A DNA stretch of 64,000 nt from Bradyrhizobium diazoefficiens. Lineage in GTDB: Bacteria > Pseudomonadota > Alphaproteobacteria > Rhizobiales > Xanthobacteraceae. Of this stretch, positions 35,473 through 45,480 are shown one piece after another; position 1 is the stretch's first letter; each line of letters begins with the position of its first letter. The stretch is from the NCBI RefSeq assembly GCF_016616425.1, contig NZ_CP067101.1, forward strand, positions 2,728,001 through 2,792,000, given 5' to 3'. Under the pieces are notes generated by a model. It was not told the DNA's origin, ran no database searches, and saw only the letters and a program-made list of their open reading frames with translations. Position numbers and translations under genes: made by a program.

Positions 35473-37314
35473 TCAAATCGCGCGCAGGCCCTCCTTGGGC
35501 ATTTCCCGGATCAACCCGTCGATATCGCTCTGCTCCAGGGTTTCCTTTTCCAGAAGCTTCTTGGCGGCGCGATCCAGGATCGGCCGCCGCGTCGTCAGGA
35601 TGCCCTGGGTGCGTTGGAAGACCTGGTCGACAATGGACTTCACCTCGCGGTCGACCGCGGCTGCAGTCTCTTCCGCATAGTCGCGCTCGCGAACCGGATA
35701 GGGGCGATCGGCGCCTGCAAGGAAGTTGCCGGGATCGCGCTCATAGGCGACGCCGCCGAGTCTGTCGGACATGCCGTAACGCGTCACCATGCTGCGCGCG
35801 ATGTCGGTCACCCGGCGCAGGTCGTCGGCCGCACCCGTGGACAGATGCCCGAACACGATCAGCTCGGCCGCCCGGCCGCCGAGCAGCACGGCCATCTTGT
35901 TCTCCAGCTCTTCCTTGGTCATCAGGAACCGGTCTTCGATCGGGCGCTGGATGGTGTAGCCGAGCGCTCCCACGCCGCGCGGGATGATCGAGACCTTGTG
36001 CACGGGGTCGGTCCCGGGCAGTGACAGGGCGACGAGGGCGTGCCCCATCTCGTGATAGGCGACGATCTCGCGTTCCTTGGCATTGAGCAGGCGGTTGCGC
36101 TTTTCGAGGCCGGCGACCATGCGTTCAACCGCATTGGTGAAGTCGCTCATGCTTACCGCGTCGGCCGCACGACGTGTCGCCAGGAGCGCGGCTTCGTTGA
36201 CGAGATTGGCAAGGTCCGCGCCGGTGAAACCCGGGGTCAGCGCGGCAACGGCGTCTGCGTCGACACTGTCCGCCAGCCGCACCTTCTTCATATGAACCTT
36301 GAGGATCTCGGTGCGGCCCCGCTTGTCGGGCCGGTCGACCAGCACCTGCCGGTCGAAGCGGCCGGCGCGGAGCAGGGCAGGATCGAGGATTTCCGGCCGG
36401 TTGGTGGCGGCGAGGATGACAAGTCCGGAGCGCGAGTCGAAGCCGTCGAGCTCGACGAGCAGCTGGTTGAGCGTCTGTTCCTTCTCGTCGTGTCCTCCGG
36501 CGAAGGGACCGATGCCGCGGGCGCGGCCGAGCGCGTCGAGCTCGTCGATGAAGATGATCGCCGGCGCCTTTTCGTGCGCCTGCTTGAACAGGTCCCGCAC
36601 CCGTGCGGCGCCGACGCCGACGAACATCTCGACGAACTCCGAACCCGAGATCGAGAAGAACGGCACTTTCGCCTCGCCGGCGACGGCCTTGGCCAGCAGG
36701 GTTTTGCCCGTGCCCGGCGGGCCTACCAGCAGCACGCCTTTGGGCATGCGGCCGCCGAGCCGGCCATAATCAGTGGGGTTCTTCAGGAAATCGACCACTT
36801 CGCGAAGCTCGTCCTTGGCCTCATCCACTCCAGCAACGTCGCCAAAAGTGACGCCGGTATTGGACTCCACATAGATCTTGGCCTTGCTCTTGCCGATCGC
36901 CATCAGCCCGCCGCCGATCCCGCCGCCTTGGGCGATGCGGCGGCCGATGTACCACCAGACGCCGAAGAACAGCAGCACGGGCATGACCCACGACAACAGG
37001 TCGCGGAGAAACGTACTCTCGATCTGCCCGGTGAAGCGGACGTTGTATTTCTCCAGTTCCTGCGCGACGTCCTGATCCACGCGCGTGGTGACGAACTGCT
37101 TCTTTCCGTTGGACAGCGGCTCCTTCAGGGTACCCTGCACGGTCCGATCGGAAATGCCGACCGAATCGACTTTCCCTTGACGCAGCAATTGCTGGTACTC
37201 GCTGTAGGGGATCACGGCGACGTGGCTGGCCGTCGAGATGAGATGTTGGATCAAGAAAACCGCGAAGATTGCGGCAACGGCATATCCGAGGTTGAAGCGG
37301 ATATTTTTGTTCAT
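35473..37314 (-). CDS. ftsH: ATP-dependent zinc metalloprotease FtsH-like
   Basis: A 613-residue membrane AAA protease. Two N-terminal membrane helices flank a periplasmic domain ([17 protein letters not shown] and [20 protein letters not shown]). Walker A is [18 protein letters not shown], Walker [12 protein letters not shown], and the second region of homology [17 protein letters not shown]. The zinc site is HEMGH within [14 protein letters not shown]. It degrades membrane and short-lived proteins such as RpoH. The length and sequence differ from the ~640-residue housekeeping FtsH of rhizobia, so this is probably an additional, accessory copy. Neighbouring hsp20 and the rpoH remnant place it in a stress cluster. 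Confidence 0.93.
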   Translation of the reverse strand: MNKNIRFNLGYAVAAIFAVFLIQHLISTASHVAVIPYSEYQQLLRQGKVDSVGISDRTVQGTLKEPLSNGKKQFVTTRVDQDVAQELEKYNVRFTGQIESTFLRDLLSWVMPVLLFFGVWWYIGRRIAQGGGIGGGLMAIGKSKAKIYVESNTGVTFGDVAGVDEAKDELREVVDFLKNPTDYGRLGGRMPKGVLLVGPPGTGKTLLAKAVAGEAKVPFFSISGSEFVEMFVGVGAARVRDLFKQAHEKAPAIIFIDELDALGRARGIGPFAGGHDEKEQTLNQLLVELDGFDSRSGLVILAATNRPEILDPALLRAGRFDRQVLVDRPDKRGRTEILKVHMKKVRLADSVDADAVAALTPGFTGADLANLVNEAALLATRRAADAVSMSDFTNAVERMVAGLEKRNRLLNAKEREIVAYHEMGHALVALSLPGTDPVHKVSIIPRGVGALGYTIQRPIEDRFLMTKEELENKMAVLLGGRAAELIVFGHLSTGAADDLRRVTDIARSMVTRYGMSDRLGGVAYERDPGNFLAGADRPYPVRERDYAEETAAAVDREVKSIVDQVFQRTQGILTTRRPILDRAAKKLLEKETLEQSDIDGLIREMPKEGLRAI

Positions 37315-37510
37315 GCGGGAGCAGATCCGATATTGTTGCGCTGCCGGGTCGTATCGAGGCGCCTTTTGCGGGCGCGATTGGGCCCGCTACGCGTCCGGAC
37401 CTACAGGATGTCGATAGAACTTTTCCCCCTGCCTTCTGTTCCTGACGTCGCCCGCGCTCGCGGGGCAGGAGTGCGGCGGAATATGACAATCGCGGCCTTG
37501 GCCTGCGATA

Positions 37511-37535
37511 AAGGCCCGACCGAAGGCCGGGCCTT
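37511..37535. terminator. Hairpin behind the Tyr/Pro-rich protein gene
   Basis: AAGGCCCG / CGGGCCTT with a 9-nt loop lies 9 nt past the stop of the minus-strand small gene. There is no clear T-run, so it may be a rho-assisted terminator or a 3' stabiliser. Confidence 0.45.
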
Positions 37536-37543
37536 GCCTGAGA

Positions 37544-37822
37544 TCACCAGGGGTACCAGTAGGGATATACCGGTGGGTAATAGCGGGCAGCCCGATAATA
37601 ACGGGGTCCGTAATAATAGGCCGGCGGACCATAGACCGGCGCGTAGTAGACCGGCGGTGCAGCAGCGGCCGCCAACGCTCCGCTGAACAGCCCTAGCGCG
37701 ATGGCCGGACCGATGTCCGGGCCACCCCAATGATAATGACCTCGCCAGTGAGCCGAAGCCGGCGCAATCGTTCCGATGAGGAGCGTTGCTGCCGCAGCGA
37801 TTGCAAGAGCAAGCTTTCTCAT
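37544..37822 (-). CDS. Secreted Tyr/Pro/Gly-rich small protein, 92 aa
   Basis: A signal peptide, MRKLALAIAAAATLLIGTI ending at ASA, precedes HWRGHYHWGGPDIGPAIALG, a hydrophobic GLFSGALAAAAAPP segment, and a C-terminal tail rich in Tyr and Pro (YYAPVYGPPAYYYGPRYY). Such short exported proteins are common in Bradyrhizobium and have no known activity. The start at 37822 is fixed by the signal peptide. It is probably periplasmic or surface associated. Confidence 0.8.
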   Translation of the reverse strand: MRKLALAIAAAATLLIGTIAPASAHWRGHYHWGGPDIGPAIALGLFSGALAAAAAPPVYYAPVYGPPAYYYGPRYYRAARYYPPVYPYWYPW

Positions 37823-38175
37823 GTGACTTCCCTCGTAATGCGCGCCCGCCGAGTGCGGGCTGTTCTGTCCTTTGCATGAGTTTGGTTTCGCCGAGCACGC
37901 GGCCCGGCAGCGTCTGAAGTTAGGGTTGGCGGCAAAGACTTCAAGTCTCGTGCTTCGCCTCCTTACGGATTTGACGTTTGGTCGCAGTGCAGAGCGAAGG
38001 CTGACCCGCCGGCAATTCCGGAATCGTGAGGCTGGTCGTCTCTGCCATGAGAGCGGCGGCCGTACCTCCCAATTCCGTCCGCCGAAACAGTCGCCATTCA
38101 TCGTGAGCGTCCGTTGTCGCCTTGCCGTGGCAGCCAGTCCCTGTAATCTGACCGAAAGCAGCAGGGAAGGGATCG
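37823..38175. other. Divergent intergenic region
   Basis: About 350 bp between the secreted small protein and the CoA transferase. It contains a short hairpin GCCCGC/GCGGGC at 37844-37860 in the small gene's leader and no supported gene. Confidence 0.4.
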
Positions 38176-39363
38176 ATGGGAGGAGTCTTGGAGGGCGTGC
38201 GCGTGCTCGATTTCGGGCGCTATATCGCAGGACCTTATTGCGCGACATTGCTGGCCGAATTCGGCGCCGAGGTCATTCGCGTGGAGAAGCGCGACGGCAG
38301 CGAAGATCGCTTCGTGGCGCCGGTCGGCGAGAATGGCGAGGGCGCGCTGTTTCTTCAGGTCAACCGCAACAAGAAGTGCATCACGCTCGATCCGATGACG
38401 GCGGAAGGGCAGGAGGTGATGCGCCGCCTGATTGCCACCGCGGACGTCGTGGTCGCCAATCTGCCGCCGCAAACCCTGCGTGCGATGAAGCTCGACTACG
38501 AGCAGCTTAAGGCAATCAAGCCGGACATCATCCTGACGACTGCGACCGCGTTCGGCGGGCCGGGCCCCTGGTCCGACCGCGTCGGCTTCGACGGTGTCGG
38601 GCAGGTCATGTCGGGATCGGTCTATATGACAGGCGCCGGGGATCCGCCGTACCGCGCCGCGGTGAACTGGGTCGATTTCGGCACCGCGCTGCATTGCGCG
38701 TTCGGCACGCTCGCCGCGCTGATCGAGCGCGGCAAATCCGGGCGCGGGCAGATCGTCGAGGGCGCGCTGCTTGCAACCGCGCTGTCCTTCACCAATGCCA
38801 CGCTGATCGAGCAGGCGGTGATCAACGTCAACCGCGTGCCGACGGGAAATCTCGGTCAGACCGCAGCGCCGGCCGACATCTACCGCACCCGGGACGGCTG
38901 GGTGCTGTGCCAGGTCACCGGCCATCCGCTGTTCAAGCGCTGGGCGAGGCTGATGGGCGAGGAGGAGCTCTGGCTGAACGATCCGCGCTTCGCCGACGAC
39001 ATTAGCCGCGGCAACAACGGCCCCGTCATCAGCGAGCGGATGGCGCGCTGGTGCGCCGAGCGCACCACGCAGGAGGCCGTCGATGCGCTGGGCCAGGCCA
39101 TGATTCCGACCGGGCCCGTGCTCTCACCGCAACAGGCGCTGGATCATCCGCACATCCGCGCCGCCGGCTTCATGCAGGACGTCGACTATCCCGGTCTGCC
39201 GAAGCCCGCACCGGTGACCCGTGCTGCCGTCCGGCTGTCGGAAACGCCGGGTGAAATCGCAAGCCGTCCGCCGACGCTCGGCGAGCACACCGATCTCGTC
39301 CTCGCCGAGCTCGGCTATGACGCGGCCGCGATCGCGGCGCTTCGACAAGGGGGCATCATCTAG
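38176..39363 (+). CDS. CaiB/BaiF (family III) CoA transferase
   Basis: A 395-residue enzyme moving CoA between carboxylic acids. VRVLDFGRYIAGPYCATLLA, followed by EFGAEVIRVEKRDGSEDRF, is the conserved N-terminus. NRNKKCITLDPMTAEGQE and GFDGVGQVMSGSVYMTG follow, and the C-terminal part shows LDHPHIRAAGFMQDVDYPG. The AGGGAAGGG stretch provides a ribosome site. Typical substrates are carnitine, bile acids, oxalate or branched acyl groups, and this one is unassigned. It ends 3 bp from the end of the convergent DUF72 gene. Confidence 0.9.
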   Translation: MGGVLEGVRVLDFGRYIAGPYCATLLAEFGAEVIRVEKRDGSEDRFVAPVGENGEGALFLQVNRNKKCITLDPMTAEGQEVMRRLIATADVVVANLPPQTLRAMKLDYEQLKAIKPDIILTTATAFGGPGPWSDRVGFDGVGQVMSGSVYMTGAGDPPYRAAVNWVDFGTALHCAFGTLAALIERGKSGRGQIVEGALLATALSFTNATLIEQAVINVNRVPTGNLGQTAAPADIYRTRDGWVLCQVTGHPLFKRWARLMGEEELWLNDPRFADDISRGNNGPVISERMARWCAERTTQEAVDALGQAMIPTGPVLSPQQALDHPHIRAAGFMQDVDYPGLPKPAPVTRAAVRLSETPGEIASRPPTLGEHTDLVLAELGYDAAAIAALRQGGII

Positions 39364-39365
39364 CG

Positions 39366-40088
39366 TCACAGCAATTGCTTCAGCGCCAGCGCGTCGGCGG
39401 GTGCCGCGCTCTTCTGGTCGTTGTCGAAATAGACATAGACGTCGCAGCCCTGCCGCTTCCAGGACTTGATGCGCTTCGCCCATTGCGCCAGCGTGGCCTT
39501 TCCATAGTGCCCGTGATAGCGCCCGCTGGGTCCGTGTCCGCGCACATAGACGAAATCCGCCGTGCGCTTCCACGGCGCCGGCGCATCGTGATGGTCGGAC
39601 AGGCACAGCGAGATGTTCTCGTCCGCCAGCATTCGCAAGATGCGCGGCTGATACCAGCTCGGATGACGAAACTCGAAACTGTATCGCCGCTTCCGCGACA
39701 ACAGCTTGAAGAAGGCGGCGAGGCGGTCGGCGTTCGCCTCGAATTGCGGCGGCAACTGGAACAGGATCGGACCGGCCTTGCCGCCGAGCCGCGAGATGCG
39801 GTCCTCCAGCAGCTCGAGGCTGTTGACGGAGCGCTCCGACAGGCGCTTCCAGTGCGTGATGAATTTTGACGCCTTCCAGGCGAAGACGAAATCGCGGCCG
39901 GTCTGCTCGCGCCAGCCTTTCACCGCTTCGGGCGTCGGGGTGCGGTAGAACACGCCGTTCAGCTCCGTCGTGTCGAACTGCCCTGCGTAGTAGCGCAGCT
40001 GTTGCTTCAGCGTCACGCCCTCGGGAAAGAACGGGCCGCGCCAGGAGGCGTAATGCCAGCCGGAAGTTCCGATCAGAACGCGCGCCAT
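39366..40088 (-). CDS. DUF72 domain protein
   Basis: A 240-residue TIM-barrel-like protein. VLIGTSGWHYASWRGPFFP, then YYAGQFDTTELNGVFYRTPT and FVFAWKASKFITHWKRL are the family's N-terminal blocks. RRYSFEFRHPSW and VYVYFDNDQKSAAPADAL close it. DUF72 proteins are widespread and share a fold with endonuclease IV-type barrels, but no activity has been settled. The gene converges on the CoA transferase and diverges from the 71-aa ORF. Confidence 0.92.
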   Translation of the reverse strand: MARVLIGTSGWHYASWRGPFFPEGVTLKQQLRYYAGQFDTTELNGVFYRTPTPEAVKGWREQTGRDFVFAWKASKFITHWKRLSERSVNSLELLEDRISRLGGKAGPILFQLPPQFEANADRLAAFFKLLSRKRRYSFEFRHPSWYQPRILRMLADENISLCLSDHHDAPAPWKRTADFVYVRGHGPSGRYHGHYGKATLAQWAKRIKSWKRQGCDVYVYFDNDQKSAAPADALALKQLL

Positions 40089-40179
40089 CTTTCACGTGCC
40101 ATCCGTTCCATTTGCCGGAGGGAACGTCCTTGCGGCCGATACGTTGCTCGTGAGCTTGTTCAACGCAGGACCGGAACCG

Positions 40180-40395
40180 ATGTACGCGCTGTTCGAAGGC
40201 AACAAGCAGATCGGCAACCCCTTTCCGACCGAGAAAGAGGTGTGGGAAGCCGCCTTGATCGAGGGGCTGGTGACCGACGTTCCGGTCGCCGACGAGGAGG
40301 GCGGTCACCTTCTGCCCGACGGATATCACGTCGAGCGCGTCGAGGAGACGTTCGCGCCGCGGCCGGACTGGAAGCTGCCGCGCGAGATCTCATAA
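40180..40395 (+). CDS. Conserved small protein, 71 aa
   Basis: Starting at 40180 the product reads MYALFEGNKQIGNPFPTEKE, then VWEAALIEGLVTDVPVADEE and HLLPDGYHVERVEETF. It is hydrophilic without membrane segments. AGGA lies about 8 nt upstream of the ATG. The longer frame from 40096 adds a poorly supported N-terminus. Function unknown; the composition suggests a small soluble beta/alpha protein. Confidence 0.7.
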   Translation: MYALFEGNKQIGNPFPTEKEVWEAALIEGLVTDVPVADEEGGHLLPDGYHVERVEETFAPRPDWKLPREIS

Positions 40396-40456
40396 CAGGG
40401 GGTGAGGACGCCCAGGTCGCATACCCTGTTCGGCATCGCCATTTGTCCGACAAGCT

Positions 40457-41863
40457 TCAAAAGCCTGTAGCGACGATGGCGTGCAGCAGTTTCGCGTTGC
40501 TATAGCCAATATCTTCACGCGTTAATCCCATGCGCAGGATCACCAATTTGCGCGAGGGAATGACCGTGATTGTCTGGCGGAGATGCCCATTCAACATGAA
40601 CGTGTCGGCAGGAAGGGAAAATCCGAGGCCCGGGGCCAACCAAAGCTGTCCACGACCATAGACAGGACCATGGCCCTGATCGGACGCCGGCGCGGGCGAG
40701 CGCATGTAATCGACGAAACCCGGTGGCAAAAGCTGTTGGCCATTCCATTCTCCGCCCAAGCGCAAGAATTCGCCAAAACGCGCCCAATCATGGGCATTGG
40801 CGTAGAGAAAGGCTTCGCCGAGGAATGTACCTGACGGGTCAGCTTCGAATACCGCGCTGGTCATGCCCAAGGGCTTGAACAACCGCTCCTGCGGGAACGT
40901 CCGCGCAGCCGCTCCGATCGCGTTCTGCCAAATCCGCGCTAACAGGACCGACGATCCCGACCCATAATGAAATGTCCTCCCGGGCGCGGCGACGAGCACT
41001 TTGTCCCTCGCAAAAGCCGCCGCATCTCTTACCAGGAATTCCATACGCGCGGCGTCGTTGAGGATGCCCTCGTCCTCGTTGAATTCCAGACCGCTGGACA
41101 TGGCCATCAAGTCGGCGACCGAAATATCCGCGCGAGCGTCCTCGGCCCATTGTGGAAACAGATCCTTCCGATCCAGCGAAAGCTTGCCGTCCTTGATCGC
41201 CATTCCGACCAGGGCGGCATTGATGGTCTTCGTCATTGACCACCCCAGCAAGGGCGTCGAAGCGTTGAAGCCTTCGCCATAGGCCTCGCCGACAATGCGC
41301 CCGTCATGGACGACGACGATCGCACGCATCCCCGGTCCCTGAAGAACTGGATCGTTCAGCACCGCCCGCAAACGACGATCGTCGGACAATTGCGCCGCCT
41401 CGCCGACCGGCCAAAGCGCGTCAGCCCTCACCGGAGCTAGCAACAGCGGCGCGGCGGAGCGAGCCGGGATTTCGTCTTTCGAAACCAGTGTGCAACCACG
41501 CCCCTCGGCGTATGCGGCGTAACGCTTGCCGAACAGGCCAAAAAGTGCGGCATCGATACGCCGGTTGGCCGTGTCGATGTCGATTTTCATGAGCTTGACG
41601 ACGCGATGTTCCGCGAACTGTACGTCGGTTCGTATCACCGCGTCTGCGTCGCGTTTCGCGATGAATACGTTCGAGCACACGGTTTTTGCCGCATAAGCGG
41701 AGGCGAGCGACAGCAATTCCTGACGGGCGAAGCCGAGCCAACTGCCCAGCCCCAAAATCCCCAGAAGTAGAATCGCTACGAGAAATTTGAAAAATGTTAG
41801 AACTCTACGCATTCTTCTCCGCCGCACGGCCTCGTTCACTTTTGTGAGTGAAGCGGACATCAT
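40457..41863 (-). CDS. Serine hydrolase of the beta-lactamase/class C (AmpC, EstB) family
   Basis: A 468-residue protein with an N-terminal membrane helix (VLTFFKFLVAILLLGILGLG) and an extracytoplasmic domain. The S-x-x-K motif is in LLGWSMTKTINAALVG, and the second motif lies in FHYGSGSSVLLARI. The third motif is not obvious: HLRQTI sits in the expected H/K-x-G region. Such proteins act as esterases, peptidases or carboxypeptidases rather than true beta-lactamases. Two consecutive ATG codons begin the gene. It lies 33 bp downstream of an M20 amidohydrolase gene on the same strand. Confidence 0.87.
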   Translation of the reverse strand: MMSASLTKVNEAVRRRRMRRVLTFFKFLVAILLLGILGLGSWLGFARQELLSLASAYAAKTVCSNVFIAKRDADAVIRTDVQFAEHRVVKLMKIDIDTANRRIDAALFGLFGKRYAAYAEGRGCTLVSKDEIPARSAAPLLLAPVRADALWPVGEAAQLSDDRRLRAVLNDPVLQGPGMRAIVVVHDGRIVGEAYGEGFNASTPLLGWSMTKTINAALVGMAIKDGKLSLDRKDLFPQWAEDARADISVADLMAMSSGLEFNEDEGILNDAARMEFLVRDAAAFARDKVLVAAPGRTFHYGSGSSVLLARIWQNAIGAAARTFPQERLFKPLGMTSAVFEADPSGTFLGEAFLYANAHDWARFGEFLRLGGEWNGQQLLPPGFVDYMRSPAPASDQGHGPVYGRGQLWLAPGLGFSLPADTFMLNGHLRQTITVIPSRKLVILRMGLTREDIGYSNAKLLHAIVATGF

Positions 41864-41896
41864 CGCGTTACGCCACCACGTTTATAAGTCCGCGCT

Positions 41897-43045
41897 CTAG
41901 TTCGAAGCCAGCGCCACCTTGGCGACCTCGGCCATCCAGCCCGATGCCACCGGCAGGATCGCGTCGTTGAAATCGTAGCGCGGGCCGTGCAGCTCGGCGC
42001 CGTCGCGCAATTCGCCGTTGCCGATCCAGACGAAGGCTCCCGGCCGCTGCTGGAGATAATGGGCAAAATCCTCGCCGGCCATGCTGGGCGCGAGGTCGCG
42101 CCGCACCTCGGCCTGCACCCTCTCGGCGGCGATGCGGGCAAGGCCCGCTTCATCAGGCGTGTTGATCACCACACCCACGCCCCAGACGATCTCCGGCGTC
42201 ACCTTGACGCCAAAGCTCGTCGCAATTCCCGCGCAGGTCCGTTCGATGCCGTCGAGGATGACGTGCTTGACCGCCTCGCGGTGGTACCGCAGCGTGCCGC
42301 GGATGGTCACGCGTCCGGCGATCTGGTTCGGCGCGGTGCCGCCTTCGATGGTGCAGAGCGAGAGCACGGCGGTGTCGAGCGGATCGACGCTGCGCGAGGC
42401 GATCGCTTGCAGCGCCACGATCAGATGGCCGGCCGCCATCACCGGATCGCGCGTCAGGTGCGGCATGCCGGCGTGCCCGGCATGGCCCTCGATGGTGATG
42501 GTGACGCGGCCGCCGGAGGCCATCACGACGCCGTCATGCACGGCGATGGTGCCGGCGGCAAGGCCCGGCCAATTGTGAAAACCGAACACGCGTTGCATCG
42601 GAAAGCGGTCGAACAGCCCGGCCGCGACCATCGCGCGCGAGCCGCCGAAACCTTCCTCCGCGGGCTGGAAGATGAAATCGACCGTGCCGCTCCAGCTGGT
42701 GTCCGCAGATAGCAGCGCGGCGGCGCCGAGCAGCGAAGCAGTGTGTCCGTCATGGCCGCAGGCATGCATCACGCCCGATGTCCTGGAGGCGTAGGCAAGT
42801 CCGGTATCCTCGGCGATCGGCAGGGCGTCCATGTCGGCGCGCAGGCCGACGCGGCTCTGCGCATGGCCGCGCGTCAGGGTCGCGACGATGCCGTGGCCGC
42901 CGATGCCTGAGATGAAGGGAATGCCGAGCTCGGTGAGCTTGTCCTGCACGAAAGCGGCGGTCTCTTTCTCCTGGAGCGACAGCTCCGGGTGGGAATGAAG
43001 GTGCCGGCGCCATGCGGTCAGTTTCTGGTGCAGCTCGGGTGTCAA
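41897..43045 (-). CDS. M20D amidohydrolase (hippurate hydrolase/IAA-amino acid hydrolase type)
   Basis: A 382-residue zinc hydrolase. RRHLHSHPELSLQEKETAAF, VGLRADMDALPIAEDTG, HACGHDGHTASLLGAAALL and QPAEEGFGGSRAMVAAGLF are the standard M20D blocks. MAGEDFAHYLQQRPGAFVWI is the last metal region. They cleave N-acyl amino acids, such as hippurate, N-acetyl amino acids or auxin conjugates. The start is a TTG at 43045, since no in-frame ATG precedes the conserved region; exact start uncertain. Confidence 0.9.
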   Translation of the reverse strand: MTPELHQKLTAWRRHLHSHPELSLQEKETAAFVQDKLTELGIPFISGIGGHGIVATLTRGHAQSRVGLRADMDALPIAEDTGLAYASRTSGVMHACGHDGHTASLLGAAALLSADTSWSGTVDFIFQPAEEGFGGSRAMVAAGLFDRFPMQRVFGFHNWPGLAAGTIAVHDGVVMASGGRVTITIEGHAGHAGMPHLTRDPVMAAGHLIVALQAIASRSVDPLDTAVLSLCTIEGGTAPNQIAGRVTIRGTLRYHREAVKHVILDGIERTCAGIATSFGVKVTPEIVWGVGVVINTPDEAGLARIAAERVQAEVRRDLAPSMAGEDFAHYLQQRPGAFVWIGNGELRDGAELHGPRYDFNDAILPVASGWMAEVAKVALASN

Positions 43046-43149
43046 GGTGGGGATCTCTCGGATGGTGGCGATCCCGCCACCATAACGAATTATCCGCGCC
43101 CTGCATCAGGCGCCTTGGAATGCCTCGGGTGCGGCAACGCGCGGGCGCT

Positions 43150-44238
43150 TTACGCCGAGAGCTTCGCGAGCCCCGTCCAGTCAAAGCTGATGCCGTGACC
43201 CGGACGGTCCGGCGCGAGCGCCAGACCGTCCTGCAGCACCAGCGGATGCTCGATGTACTTGTCGAGCCCGAAACCGTGCGCCTCGAGATAGGAGCGGTTC
43301 GGGCAGGCTGCGAGCAGGTGCACGGTGATGTCGTGCGCGCCGTGGCTGGTGACGGGCAGGTTGAACGCTTCCGCCAGCCGCGCGATCTTCATGAAGGCAG
43401 AGACGCCGCCGCAATTGGTGACGTCAGGCTCGGGATAGGACACCGCGCCACTGGCGATGTAGCTCTTGAACTCCCACAGCGAGCGTAGATTCTCGCCTGC
43501 GGCAATCGGCACGCCGCCGGCCTGCATGATGCGGGCGTGGCCGGCGACGTCGTCGGGAATGATCGGCTCTTCGAGCCAGGTGAGGTCGAAGGATGCGAGT
43601 GCGCGCGCGGCGCGGATGGCCTCCTCCACCGTCCACTTCATGTTGGCGTCCGCCATCAGCGGAAAGCCGTCGCCGAGATGCTTGCGCATCGCGGCGACAC
43701 GCGCGACGTCGGATTTCAGGTCGGGCCGGCCGACCTTCATCTTGATGGCCCGGAAACCCCTGGCGAGATTGCCGTCGGTCTGCGCAAGCAGTGCCTCGAT
43801 GGAGAGATCGAGGTCGATGCCGCCGGCATAGCACGGCACGTGCGCGTCGAAACCGCCGAGCAGCCGGAACAGCGGCAGCCCGGCGCGCCGCGCCTTCAGG
43901 TCCCACAGCGCGATGTCGAGCGCCGAGAGCGCCAGCACCACCGGCCCGCCGCGGCCGCCATAATGCAGCGCCCACCAGACGTGATGCCAGATCGCCTCGG
44001 TATCGTCGGCCTCGCGGCCCTCGATCAGCGGCGGGATCTCGCGTTTGAGAATGTCCGCGACAGCGCCGCCATTGCGCCCGACCGTGTAGGTGTAGCCCAC
44101 ACCCTCTGCGCCGTCGGCATCGCGGATGCGGCAGGTGATCAGCTCGAACGCAGCCATCTCGCCATGCATGGAATCGGAGAGCGTGACGGGGAGGGGGATC
44201 CGGTAGAGGGCTGATTCGATATGCGCGATGCGTGCCAT
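43150..44238 (-). CDS. Mandelate racemase / muconate lactonizing enzyme family protein
   Basis: A 362-residue enolase-superfamily protein. Catalytic elements are AIKMKVGRPD (the K-x-K base), MADANMKW and WLEEPIIPDD plus PIAAGENLRS as three metal ligands, and HGAHDITVHLLA (the His/Asp partner region). This is the mandelate-racemase subgroup, whose members dehydrate sugar acids or racemise alpha-hydroxy acids. GGGAGG immediately upstream of the ATG is a strong ribosome site. It lies between two M20 peptidase/hydrolase genes on the same strand, which may mean a pathway for N-acyl or peptide-like substrates. Confidence 0.92.
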   Translation of the reverse strand: MARIAHIESALYRIPLPVTLSDSMHGEMAAFELITCRIRDADGAEGVGYTYTVGRNGGAVADILKREIPPLIEGREADDTEAIWHHVWWALHYGGRGGPVVLALSALDIALWDLKARRAGLPLFRLLGGFDAHVPCYAGGIDLDLSIEALLAQTDGNLARGFRAIKMKVGRPDLKSDVARVAAMRKHLGDGFPLMADANMKWTVEEAIRAARALASFDLTWLEEPIIPDDVAGHARIMQAGGVPIAAGENLRSLWEFKSYIASGAVSYPEPDVTNCGGVSAFMKIARLAEAFNLPVTSHGAHDITVHLLAACPNRSYLEAHGFGLDKYIEHPLVLQDGLALAPDRPGHGISFDWTGLAKLSA

Positions 44239-44286
44239 GTGGCCTCCCTTTCTCGCTTCTTCTTGGCAGAAGGTCCTACGAATGTC

Positions 44287-45480
44287 TCACCGCATCGTCG
44301 CAAGCTGCAGCGCCAGGGCGCAGGCGCGGTCGTATTCGTCGAGATTGATCCATTCGTCGACCGTGTGGGCCTCGTTCTGCCCCGCGCCGAAGGTCACGGT
44401 CGGAATGCCGTGGCGGACCATCCAGTTCGCATCCAGGCCGCCATTGGCGGCGCGCACGTTCGGAGTGCCGCCCACGGCAGATACCGCCTCGATCGCGCGT
44501 TTAACGACGGGAAGGCTCTCCTTCATGCGGAACGGATAATAGTCGGTCTCGGCCTTGAACTTGACCTTGCCGGACTTGCCTTGCGCGTTGGTGACCTTCT
44601 TGGCGGCCTTCTCGAACGCGGCCTTGTAGGCTTTCGTGATCTCCTTGAAGAACTTTCCGTCATGGCTGCGGCATTCACCGCGCACATGCACGTAGTCGGT
44701 GACGACGTTGGTGGCATCGCCGGCGGGGCGGCCCTCGCCGCCGGTGACCGGACCGACATTGCTGGTGCCTTGCCGCTTGCCCTTCACGACCTTGCCGAAC
44801 CAGCCGCCGGCCTTCACATCGGCAAGGGCGAGAGCCATGATCATGGTCGAAGAGATGCCGCGCTCGGGGGCGACGCCGGCATGCGAGGCGCGGCCGAAGA
44901 TCTCGACGGTCCAGCGGTCGGCGCCCACCGCGCCGATCACGACGTTGGAAGCGGGGCCGCCGTCATAGTTGAAGGCCATCACGGGCGAGCCCAGTTCGTC
45001 CAGCTTGACGTGACGCGCGCCGTAGAGTCCGCTCTCCTCGCGGACGCAGAACAGGAGCGTGATCGGCGGATGGTCGAGCTTCTGCCTGGCGAGCTCGGCC
45101 GCCAGCGTTACGAGCACGCCGCAGCCGCAGCGATTGTCGCCGCCGAGCGCGGTCCTGGCGGAGTTGACGATTCTGCGCCCCGATTTCTTCGGCTTGGCGC
45201 CGGCGCACAGCGGCACGGTGTCCATGTGGGTCATGAACATGATGCGCGGCTGGTTGTGCAGCGCGCCGCGGCCGGGCAGGTCGACGATGAGGTTGCCGGT
45301 CTCGGTCGGCACGGGAATGCGCGTATTGGCATCGTCGAACCGGATCGCCTTCGCCGGCACGCCGCTCTCCTTCAGCGCGGCCGTGAGCTCGCGTCCGATC
45401 GCCGCCTCCTGTCCGGTCACGCCCTCCACGGTGAGGAAGCGCATGAGGCGGCCGGTGGCGGCTTTGGTGTCGACGGGCAT
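44287..45480 (-). CDS. M20 family metallopeptidase (PepT/tripeptide aminopeptidase-like)
   Basis: A 397-residue protein. GVTGQEAAIGRELTAAL, MFMTHMDTVPLCAGAK, ALGGDNRCGCGVLVTLAAEL and LLFCVREESGLYGARHVKLD are the metal-ligand and catalytic blocks of the family. VRGECRSHDGKFFKEI and GGLDANWMVRHGIPTVTFGA follow in the C-terminal part. It probably trims small peptides. AAAGGAACG upstream of the ATG at 45480 supports the start. The frame is open further upstream but without family sequence. It is followed by the enolase-superfamily gene 48 bp downstream. Confidence 0.88.
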   Translation of the reverse strand: MPVDTKAATGRLMRFLTVEGVTGQEAAIGRELTAALKESGVPAKAIRFDDANTRIPVPTETGNLIVDLPGRGALHNQPRIMFMTHMDTVPLCAGAKPKKSGRRIVNSARTALGGDNRCGCGVLVTLAAELARQKLDHPPITLLFCVREESGLYGARHVKLDELGSPVMAFNYDGGPASNVVIGAVGADRWTVEIFGRASHAGVAPERGISSTMIMALALADVKAGGWFGKVVKGKRQGTSNVGPVTGGEGRPAGDATNVVTDYVHVRGECRSHDGKFFKEITKAYKAAFEKAAKKVTNAQGKSGKVKFKAETDYYPFRMKESLPVVKRAIEAVSAVGGTPNVRAANGGLDANWMVRHGIPTVTFGAGQNEAHTVDEWINLDEYDRACALALQLATMR

